Below, one piece after another: positions 1 to 4,163 of a stretch of DNA of 6,071 nt (the stretch's first letter is position 1; each line of letters begins with the position of its first letter). The DNA lies in the NCBI GenBank assembly GCA_023390695.1, contig JAEWCJ010000441.1, positions 1 through 6,071 of the forward strand, given 5' to 3'. The stretch comes from Pseudomonadota bacterium (GTDB lineage: Bacteria > Pseudomonadota > Alphaproteobacteria > Rhizobiales > Xanthobacteraceae). A program made the position numbers and the translations under genes. The notes beneath the pieces are model-generated. The model had not been told where the DNA came from. It worked only from the letters and a program-made list of their open reading frames with translations, and did not search any database.

Positions 1-31
1 ATCCCGGGATGGCCGCCGCCCCTTTTTTCAT
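1..31 (-). CDS. Possible start of a further minus-strand gene, cut by the window edge
   Basis: On the minus strand an ATG at 31-29 opens a frame reading MKKGAAAIPG that stays open to the window edge. It lies 31 bases downstream of the stop codon of the ATPase gene ending at 63, a distance compatible with a next gene in the same operon. A GGGCGG stretch directly precedes the ATG, but the spacing is too short for a good ribosome binding site. Ten codons cannot identify a product, and the frame may be chance. No hairpin followed by a T run is seen between 1 and 62, so no terminator argues against read-through. Confidence 0.18.
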   Translation of the reverse strand, partial: MKKGAAAIPG

Positions 32-62
32 CCGCCCATGCCGGAATTGGTTCGTCGTCCCG

Positions 63-764
63 CTAGAACGGCAACGCCGATCGCAATTCGCGCAGCATCA
101 CCCGCAATTCCAGTTCGCGGAATTCGATGAAGACCTTCTCGGTCCAGGCGTGCAGTTCGGTGCGCAGGTCCGCCGGCTTGCGCATGAACGAGGCGAAGGA
201 GAAATGCGGCTTGTCGATTACGCCCTTGATCACCGGATTGAGGCGCGGAATGAAGAGGCCGCGCTCGGTGGTGACCGGCGCAAACCGGTCCATATAGGCA
301 TGCGGGCTGAGATTGGCCTCGTTCTCCACCGGCACGATGACGGCGCGCGGGAACGCCTGATGCAGATAGCCGTAGATCTGCGCCGAACGCGGATGCGGGT
401 CGGCGATATAGAGCAGCATCGGATCGATGCCGCGGCGGCTGGCCTCTTCCATGAAGCCGATCTGCCGCGCCACCGTGAAAAAGGGATCGAAGGCCTCGGC
501 TCCGAGATCCAGGATGCGCGGGGTGTCGGCGCCCGCGATCAGGTCGTCGAACAGCGCCATCTGTCCGCGCGTGTCGGAAATATCGGAAATGACGGTCTGG
601 CGCGGCAGAACGGTTGCCAGCAGGTTTTCGGTGCGGTTGAGGTCGTAGGCGAGCGGCAGCCGGTTATTGACCAACTGGAAATCCGTCAGCACCCGGGCCA
701 GCAGCGTCTTGCCGACGCGCGGGCGGGGGGAACAGACGATATAGACCGGCGTGCGGCGCGCCAT
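63..764 (-). CDS. P-loop ATPase of the MinD/ParA/CobQ superfamily with a degenerate Walker A
   Basis: A 233-residue soluble protein with no signal peptide or membrane segment. It begins with a beta strand (VYIVCS, residues 7-12) leading into a phosphate-binding loop, PRPRVGKTLL at 13-22. MinD/ParA proteins normally show KGGxGKT here. The GKT (18-20) is kept, but the signature lysine is arginine (R14) and the two glycines are lost. A second-strand aspartate lies in AYDLNRTEN (39-47), and a Walker B-like strand, RILDLGAE (83-90), ends in D86. Segments MALFDDL (69-75) and IGFMEEASRRG (102-112) align with MKIFDTL and IGFLESAKRG of the upstream ATPase, so the two are paralogues. The C-terminal 40 residues (ELHAWTEKVFIEFRELELRV...) look helical and possibly coiled-coil. 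The start at 764 is preceded by a weak GAAGG about 11 bases upstream. It is probably co-transcribed with the gene starting at 1683. It may bind nucleotide weakly or act as a non-hydrolysing partner (inference). Its cellular role is not recognised. Confidence 0.85.
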   Translation of the reverse strand: MARRTPVYIVCSPRPRVGKTLLARVLTDFQLVNNRLPLAYDLNRTENLLATVLPRQTVISDISDTRGQMALFDDLIAGADTPRILDLGAEAFDPFFTVARQIGFMEEASRRGIDPMLLYIADPHPRSAQIYGYLHQAFPRAVIVPVENEANLSPHAYMDRFAPVTTERGLFIPRLNPVIKGVIDKPHFSFASFMRKPADLRTELHAWTEKVFIEFRELELRVMLRELRSALPF

Positions 765-782
765 GGGGAGGCAACCTTCGAC

Positions 783-886
783 TCGTCATGCGCGGGCTCG
801 CCGCCGGAGACGGCGTTGTTGACGCCTCATGCCCCGCGCATCATCGATAAGATGGATGGCCGGGTCGCGTCCGGCAATGACCGGGA
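783..886. repeat. Alphaproteobacterial interspersed palindromic repeat (mosaic element)
   Basis: The gap between the two ATPase genes is filled by a composite palindromic element. Its right part, 851-884, has stem GCCGG (859-863) pairing with CCGGC (871-875) and reads PVIAGRDPAIHL on the minus strand. That phrase recurs in spurious hypothetical proteins across alphaproteobacteria and marks a dispersed repeat family. The left part contains a 9-base inverted repeat, ATGCGCGGG (788-796) with CCCGCGCAT (833-841). It encloses a smaller hairpin, CGCCG (799-803) with CGGCG (811-815). Short reading frames over it (for example 971-786 minus) are repeat translations, not genes. In the ATPase transcript the hairpins could affect mRNA stability or relative expression of the two genes (inference). 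No other function is visible. Confidence 0.75.
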
Positions 887-894
887 AGCGGGTG

Positions 895-1683
895 TCAGCC
901 CCCGCCGCTGCGTATCTGATTCTGGGGCGCGGCGGTAAACTGGCCCTGCGGCTTGGGGGTGCCCACGACATTCGAGCCGACGATATCCGGCAGCTTCACG
1001 CGGTCGAATTCGGCCCAGACATTGCCCAGCCAGTGGCGGACATAGCCGCGCAGCACGAACGAGTAATTGGCGTTCTCGCCGCCCGTGGTCTTGTTGGCGA
1101 TGAAGGTGACGAACGGCACGGCGGCGAGTTCAACCTGCTCGTAAGCCATTTCATTCAGCTTCGGAATGGTCAGATCGACGGCGTTGCGGATCTGCTTGAA
1201 GTAGGAATCGTAAGTCGACTGATCCCACTCGAAGAAGCTCGTGTTGTTGATGAAGTTCTTGGTCAGGTAATATTTGCCGTCGACGACGAAGGGCGCGATC
1301 TCCTTGATCTCGTCGAGCGAGGCGATCGACGGTCCGACAATGTGGAAGACGGCGAGCGTGATCTGCCCGCGCTTGGCCGATTCCAGAAAGCCGATGTCGC
1401 GCAAGGCGGCGAGAGTGGTGGAGAGCAGGCCGGCGCGCACGTCGATGATCGTCACCTGGCTGTCGCTCAGGGTGTCAAAAATCTTCATCTGGTCGGAAAC
1501 CGAGGTGGCGTCCACGACCTCGGTGATGTCGGGATAGAAGCGCTTGAGCGTCCCGCGCGGCGCCTCGGTGTCGAAGGCGCGGATCGGAACGTTGCGGGCG
1601 GTGAAATAGTCCAGCAGGGTGCGCGAAACGGTGGTCTTGCCGACACCGCCCTTGTCGGCGCCTACAATAATGACAGTCGGCAT
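895..1683 (-). CDS. ParA/MinD-type P-loop ATPase with canonical deviant Walker A
   Basis: A 262-residue soluble ATPase. The deviant Walker A, DKGGVGKTTVSR, is at 10-21, directly after the first beta strand (VIIVGA, 4-9), so the start at 1683 fits the fold exactly. K11 is the signature lysine expected to act in trans in a nucleotide-sandwich dimer, and K16/T17 bind phosphate and magnesium (family knowledge). Switch-like FDTEAP follows at 37-42 and a Walker B-like strand, VTIIDVRAG, at 77-85. The family includes chromosome and plasmid partition (ParA), division-site placement (MinD) and polar positioning ATPases, as well as conjugation-associated relatives. Nothing here decides among them: no amphipathic MinD-type C-terminal helix is obvious (the tail is TPKPQGQFTAAPQNQIRSGGG-like and probably disordered), and no ParB, MinC or MinE gene lies nearby. 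GGCGGG, 8 bases upstream of the ATG, is a plausible ribosome binding site. It is transcribed divergently from glyQ and probably heads an operon with the paralogue at 764-63. Confidence 0.9.
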   Translation of the reverse strand: MPTVIIVGADKGGVGKTTVSRTLLDYFTARNVPIRAFDTEAPRGTLKRFYPDITEVVDATSVSDQMKIFDTLSDSQVTIIDVRAGLLSTTLAALRDIGFLESAKRGQITLAVFHIVGPSIASLDEIKEIAPFVVDGKYYLTKNFINNTSFFEWDQSTYDSYFKQIRNAVDLTIPKLNEMAYEQVELAAVPFVTFIANKTTGGENANYSFVLRGYVRHWLGNVWAEFDRVKLPDIVGSNVVGTPKPQGQFTAAPQNQIRSGGG

Positions 1684-1755
1684 AGATATTACCCGCCCTC
1701 GTACTCGACCGGACTGAAGAATTCCCCAGGCCCCTCCGGTTCAGGTTCCGGGCGC

Positions 1756-1785
1756 ACAATGGCAGAACAAGCGCCGGGATTTCAA
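1756..1785 (-). promoter_or_regulatory. Weak candidate promoter for the ATPase operon
   Basis: On the minus strand TTGAAA (1785-1780) is followed after 18 bases by CATTGT (1761-1756). The -35 box matches well, but the -10 matches only three of six consensus positions. It lies about 70 bases upstream of the ATPase start at 1683, a reasonable leader length. Alphaproteobacterial -10 boxes are loose, so this is only a suggestion. Confidence 0.2.
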
Positions 1786-1831
1786 TTCCCTTGTATCTTG
1801 CCTTAATTATGGTCGTTAACGCCTTGGGAGA

Positions 1832-1861
1832 CGGAAAGCGGCCTTCCCGGCGGTTTCCGGG
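1832..1861 (+). promoter_or_regulatory. Overlapping, mutually exclusive hairpins upstream of glyQ
   Basis: CGGAAA (1832-1837) can pair with TTTCCG (1854-1859), with an inner GCC/GGC pairing (1841-1843 with 1849-1851). Alternatively CCCGG (1846-1850) can pair with CCGGG (1857-1861), a stem followed by CTTTTCTTG and so loosely terminator-like. The two 3' arms share bases, so only one stem can form. If glyQ is transcribed from a start upstream of 1832 this could act as an attenuator. If transcription starts after 1895 it is irrelevant to the mRNA. The stems are short and could be chance in GC-rich DNA. Confidence 0.2.
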
Positions 1862-1867
1862 CTTTTC

Positions 1868-1896
1868 TTGACCGGTCTGGACTGGGCCGATAGTTA
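1868..1896 (+). promoter_or_regulatory. Candidate glyQ promoter
   Basis: TTGACC (1868-1873) matches the sigma-70-type -35 box at five of six positions. Downstream, GATAGT (1889-1894, spacing 15, four of six matches) or TAGTTA (1891-1896, spacing 17, weaker match) could be the -10. Transcription would begin around 1900, giving a leader of about 25 bases. No purine-rich Shine-Dalgarno sequence is seen in the bases before the glyQ ATG. Confidence 0.35.
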
Positions 1897-1927
1897 AAAC
1901 CGCGCCGCAACCCGGATTTCCCGCACC

Positions 1928-2872
1928 ATGACTGCCGTAACTGCCTCCGAGCGCTCACTGGAGCCCACACGCTCCTTTCAGGGCCTGATCCTCACCCTGC
2001 AACGCTTCTGGGCGGAGCAGGGCTGCGTGATCCTGCAGCCCTATGACATGGAGGTCGGCGCCGGCACTTTCCACCCGGCGACCACCCTGCGGGCGCTGGG
2101 ACCGAAGCCGTGGAACGCGGCCTATGTGCAGCCCTCGCGCCGGCCGAAGGACGGCCGCTATGGCGAGAACCCGAACCGGCTGCAGCATTATTACCAGTTC
2201 CAGGTGATCCTGAAGCCGTCGCCCGCCGATCTGCAGGACCTCTACCTGAAGTCGCTTTATGCCATCGGCATCGACCCCAAGATCCACGATATCCGTTGCG
2301 TCGAGGACGACTGGGAGAGCCCGACGCTCGGCGCCTGGGGGCTGGGCTGGGAATGCTGGTGCGACGGCATGGAGGTGAGCCAGTTCACCTATTTCCAGCA
2401 GGTGGCCGGCTTCGAATGCGCGCCGGTGGCGGGCGAACTGACCTACGGCCTCGAGCGCCTCGCCATGTATGTGCAGGGCGTCGAGCGCGTCTACGACCTC
2501 AACTTCAACGGGCTCGAAGGCGACAGGAAAGTCACCTATGGCGATGTCTTCCTGCAGGCCGAGCAGGAATATTCGCGGCACAATTTCGAGCACAGCGATA
2601 CCGCGATGCTGTTCGAGCAGTTCAGAATGGCGGAAGCCGCCTGCCAGAAATACCTCGAGGCGGGATGGACGGGTGAGGGCGATGCGCGGCGTCACCTGAT
2701 GGCGCTGCCGGCCTATGACCAGTGCATCAAGGCGAGCCACGTCTTCAATCTGCTCGATGCGCGCGGCGTCATTTCCGTCACCGAGCGGCAGAGCTACATC
2801 CTGCGCGTGCGCGAACTCGCGAAAGCCTGCGGCGCGGCCTGGCTCGCCACCGAAGCGGGCGGGGCGGGGTGA
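1928..2872 (+). CDS. glyQ: Glycyl-tRNA synthetase, alpha subunit
   Basis: A 314-residue cytoplasmic class II aminoacyl-tRNA synthetase subunit. In the alpha2beta2 bacterial enzyme the alpha chain forms glycyl-adenylate from glycine and ATP, and the beta chain (GlyS) binds the tRNA. Family landmarks are all present: [19 protein letters not shown] (15-33), [14 protein letters not shown] (37-50), [19 protein letters not shown] (66-84), [16 protein letters not shown] (127-142), and the motif-3 region [13 protein letters not shown] (169-181). Length is close to the usual 300 or so. The first ~14 residues are a variable extension; the ATG at 1928 is the natural start, but no clear ribosome binding site precedes it. 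The last residues (ATEAGGAG) are encoded by a stretch that closely matches a repeat 100 bases downstream, so the extreme C-terminus may be repeat-derived. glyS, usually adjacent, is not next; a repeat cluster and a DUF559 gene follow instead, and glyS probably lies beyond the window. Confidence 0.98.
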   Translation: MTAVTASERSLEPTRSFQGLILTLQRFWAEQGCVILQPYDMEVGAGTFHPATTLRALGPKPWNAAYVQPSRRPKDGRYGENPNRLQHYYQFQVILKPSPADLQDLYLKSLYAIGIDPKIHDIRCVEDDWESPTLGAWGLGWECWCDGMEVSQFTYFQQVAGFECAPVAGELTYGLERLAMYVQGVERVYDLNFNGLEGDRKVTYGDVFLQAEQEYSRHNFEHSDTAMLFEQFRMAEAACQKYLEAGWTGEGDARRHLMALPAYDQCIKASHVFNLLDARGVISVTERQSYILRVRELAKACGAAWLATEAGGAG

Positions 2873-2921
2873 GTTTAGCGACGGTTGCGGGCAATGTTTG
2901 CTCGAACCGGTGTTATTATTC

Positions 2922-2944
2922 ACCCTCCCCTGGAGGGGGAGGGT
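2922..2944. repeat. GC-rich palindrome 1, after glyQ
   Basis: ACCCTCCCC (2922-2930) and GGGGAGGGT (2936-2944) form a perfect 9-base inverted repeat with a 5-base spacer. In the RNA this would be a very stable hairpin 49 bases after the glyQ stop codon. No U tract follows, so it is not a classical intrinsic terminator; it may protect the 3' end or slow polymerase. The CCCTCCCC/GGGGAGGG core recurs in palindromes 2 and 3 around the DUF559 gene, and palindromes of this kind are common in intergenic DNA of Hyphomicrobiales. Confidence 0.75.
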
Positions 2945-2970
2945 CGCCGCCGAGGCGGGCGGGGCGGGAT
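2941..2970. repeat. Direct repeat of the glyQ 3' end (second copy at 2841-2870)
   Basis: Positions 2941-2970 match 2841-2870 at 26 of 30 bases by hand alignment, at an offset of exactly 100. The shared part includes GCGGGCGGGGCGGG. The first copy encodes the last residues of GlyQ and runs into its stop codon; the second follows palindrome 1 without a gap. Either the repeat inserted into and replaced the glyQ terminus, or the glyQ end was copied. Similarity decays after 2870/2970. Confidence 0.6.
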
Positions 2971-3020
2971 AAGCCTATTCGTCTAAATTCGCACGCCGCT
3001 ATGGTGTGCGCACTGATCTG

Positions 3021-3060
3021 TTCCCCTCCACCCATTCGCGCAGCGAATGGTGGGGAGGGG
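3021..3060. repeat. GC-rich palindrome 2, directly before the DUF559 gene
   Basis: The core is a perfect 7-base stem, CATTCGC (3033-3039) with GCGAATG (3043-3049), around a GCA loop. It is extended outward by CCCCTCCACC on the left (3023-3032) and GGTGGGGAGGGG on the right (3049-3060), with small bulges. The outer arm shares the GGGGAGGG core with palindromes 1 and 3. The right arm also provides the probable Shine-Dalgarno sequence of the DUF559 gene, so folding of this hairpin in the mRNA would hide the ribosome binding site. Confidence 0.75.
3055..3060 (+). promoter_or_regulatory. Repeat-borne ribosome binding site of the DUF559 gene
   Basis: GAGGGG ends 9 bases before the ATG at 3070 and is the only well-spaced Shine-Dalgarno match. 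A second AGGGG at 3063-3067 lies only 2 bases from the ATG, too close to work. This site, together with family N-terminal similarity, favours 3070 over the in-frame ATG at 3001, which would start upstream of the palindrome and translate through it. Confidence 0.55.
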
Positions 3061-3069
3061 TTAGGGGCG

Positions 3070-3552
3070 ATGCGCGGCAAGGCCTCGCGAAATCCCGACA
3101 AGCGCGTGGCGCGTGCGCGGCGCCTGCGGCGCGACATGACCGATGCCGAAAAGAAGCTGTGGTGGCATCTCAGACATCTGCCGATTGAAGATACGCACTT
3201 CAGACGGCAAGCCACGATTGGTCCGTACTTTGCAGACTTTGCGTATCACGAGAAGCGCCTGGTGATCGAGGTCGACGGTGGCGGACATGCGGCTGCGAAG
3301 CAGAGTACGGCAGATGCGGTCCGTACTGCTTATCTGGAAGCGCAAGGCTATCGCGTGCTGCGGTTCTGGAATCATGACGTCCTGAAAGAGATCGATGCTG
3401 TGATGCTGGCGATTCATGCTGCTATCGACAGGTCCGCGCCAGCGTCGCCCCCCCCCCCTGACCTCTCCCCACCGCAAGCGGGGGAGGGGAACGCTGAGTC
3501 GCAGGGCCACGCCCCTGTGCCCGCCTTTTCGGCCAGTCGCCAACCCCATTGA
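3070..3552 (+). CDS. DUF559 family endonuclease-like protein
   Basis: A 160-residue protein with a DUF559 domain over about residues 10-120; the family is related to Vsr mismatch endonucleases of the restriction-endonuclease-like fold. Typical landmarks are ARRLRRDMTDAEKKLWWHLR (16-35), FRRQATIGPYFADFA (44-58), LVIEVDGGGH (64-73), YLEAQGYRVLRFWNHDVL (88-105). D56 and the E67-V-D69 pair fit a PD-(D/E)XK-type metal centre and H73 is conserved in the family, so an active nuclease is plausible; substrate and role are unknown. Residues after ~121 (SAPASPPPPDLSPPQAGEG...) are low-complexity, encoded by a C11 run and palindrome 3. Hand count over 3181-3420 gives about 56% GC, against about 67% over 3661-3780 in lemA, which suggests a separate origin. 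It sits between glyQ and lemA, bracketed by palindromes 1-2 and 3. It may be a solo mobile or repeat-associated gene, not part of the glyQ pathway (inference). Confidence 0.88.
   Translation: MRGKASRNPDKRVARARRLRRDMTDAEKKLWWHLRHLPIEDTHFRRQATIGPYFADFAYHEKRLVIEVDGGGHAAAKQSTADAVRTAYLEAQGYRVLRFWNHDVLKEIDAVMLAIHAAIDRSAPASPPPPDLSPPQAGEGNAESQGHAPVPAFSASRQPH
3448..3458 (+). repeat. Homopolymeric C11 tract inside the DUF559 gene
   Basis: Eleven consecutive C encode the prolines at residues 127-130. Such a tract is prone to slippage in replication and to sequencing error. With 11 C the frame ends at 3552. With 12 C the TGA at 3459-3461 would stop it at once, leaving 130 residues. With 10 C the frame would run to the TGA at 3587-3589, past the lemA start codon. 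All three versions keep the nuclease domain intact. Confidence 0.9.
3462..3489. repeat. GC-rich palindrome 3, inside the DUF559 3' end
   Basis: CCTCTCCCC (3462-3470) faces GGGGGAGGGG (3480-3489), with an inner CCG/CGG stem (3472-3474 with 3479-3481) and a CAAG loop; pairing is imperfect. It shares the GGGGAGGG core with palindromes 1 and 2. It is translated as part of the DUF559 C-terminal tail, outside the conserved domain, which suggests that the coding frame was extended into an adjacent repeat. Confidence 0.7.
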
Positions 3553-3576
3553 ACGTTTGCGTTCCGCGGGCGACAA

Positions 3577-4152
3577 ATGGACATGCTGACCTGGATCATT
3601 CTGGCACTCCTTACCGCCGCCGCCATCTACGCGGTCGTCCTCTTCAACCGGCTGGTGCGCACGCGCCAGATGGCGCATGAGGCCTGGAGCGGCATCGACG
3701 TGCAGCTCAAGCGGCGCGCCGATCTGGTGCCCAATCTCGTGGAAACCGTGAAAGGCTATGCCGCGCACGAGCGTGGCGTGCTGGAAGAGGTGATCAGGCT
3801 GCGCGGCGCGGCCGGCGCCTTGCCGCGCGAGGATGTCGCCCATCGCGCGCAGGCCGAAAGCGCGCTCTCGGTCGCACTCGGCCGCCTGATCGCGCTCGCC
3901 GAAAACTATCCTGATCTGAAGGCGAGCCGCAATTTCCTCGAATTGCAGCAGCAATTGAGCACGCTCGAGAACGAGCTGCAGATGGCGCGCCGCTATTACA
4001 ACGGTGCGGTGCGCAATCAGAATGTGCTGGTGCAATCGTTCCCCAGCAATATCGTCGCCGGCTTGTTCGGATTCCGCGAACGCGATTATTTCGAATTGTC
4101 GGCTGAGGCCGAGCGGGCGGTGCCGCACGTGACGCTGCAGCCACAATCGTGA
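3577..4152 (+). CDS. lemA: LemA family membrane protein
   Basis: A 191-residue protein close to the usual LemA length. One N-terminal membrane segment (about residues 5-23, LTWIILALLTAAAIYAVVL) is followed by the family signature NRLVRTRQMAHEAWSGIDVQ (24-43) and LKRRADLVPNLVETVKGYAA (44-63). The remainder is a long helical-bundle region predicted outside the membrane, ending with YYNGAVRNQNVLVQSFPSN and IVAGLFGFRERDYFEL. The topology is an anchor with a soluble helical domain; its biochemical role is not established in the family. The ATG at 3577 lacks a strong Shine-Dalgarno sequence; ATG 3583 is an in-frame alternative two codons on. It starts 24 bases after the DUF559 stop and is followed 11 bases later by the DUF2207 gene, with which it very likely forms a functional pair. 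Confidence 0.95.
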   Translation: MDMLTWIILALLTAAAIYAVVLFNRLVRTRQMAHEAWSGIDVQLKRRADLVPNLVETVKGYAAHERGVLEEVIRLRGAAGALPREDVAHRAQAESALSVALGRLIALAENYPDLKASRNFLELQQQLSTLENELQMARRYYNGAVRNQNVLVQSFPSNIVAGLFGFRERDYFELSAEAERAVPHVTLQPQS

Positions 4153-4154
4153 GG
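4151..4154 (+). promoter_or_regulatory. Ribosome binding site of the DUF2207 gene overlapping the lemA stop
   Basis: GAGG overlaps the lemA TGA stop codon (4150-4152) and ends 9 bases before the ATG at 4164. This fixes the start and points to co-transcription, with possible translational coupling, of lemA and the DUF2207 gene. Confidence 0.6.
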
Positions 4155-4163
4155 CGAACGCGG

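Larger units (their letters stand above)
1684..1927. other. Divergent intergenic region between the ATPase operon and glyQ
   Basis: This 244-base non-coding stretch must hold the start signals for both directions. It is locally AT-richer around 1780-1820 than the flanking genes. It contains candidate promoters for each strand and overlapping hairpins at 1832-1861, listed separately. I see no tRNA, riboswitch or recognisable leader peptide in it. Two TTAA boxes at 1803-1806 and 1816-1819 are 9 bases apart, not the 7 expected for a full CtrA site. Confidence 0.6.

Noticed and set aside
9..938. Long plus-strand open frame of 309 codons
   Set aside because: It lies antisense to the ATPase at 764-63 and runs on into the palindromic repeat. 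Its product is Arg/Glu-rich without family resemblance, typical of a shadow frame in GC-rich DNA.
829..1806. Plus-strand open frame of 325 codons
   Set aside because: It is antisense to the KGGVGKT ATPase, and its first residues (MPRASSIRWMAGSRPAMTG) are a translation of the interspersed repeat.
1803..1820. Possible CtrA site (two TTAA boxes)
   Set aside because: The spacing is 9 bases instead of 7, and no cell-cycle gene is nearby.
2885..2919. Possible promoter for the DUF559 gene (TTGCGG with TATTAT)
   Set aside because: The spacing between the boxes is 23 bases, too long for a sigma-70-type promoter; other TTG boxes are too close.
1955..2923. Minus-strand open frame of 322 codons
   Set aside because: It is fully antisense to glyQ, which is unmistakable in its own frame.
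2922..3489. Palindromes as a CRISPR array
   Set aside because: There are only three imperfect, non-identical palindromes with irregular spacing, one inside a gene, and no cas genes.
3502..3517. CAGGG/CCCTG hairpin as terminator between DUF559 and lemA
   Set aside because: The stem is only 5 bases, lies within the DUF559 reading frame, and has no T run directly behind it.
3061..4146. Minus-strand open frame of 361 codons
   Set aside because: It spans the antisense of two recognised genes (DUF559 and lemA) and the repeat between them, with no coherent domain.
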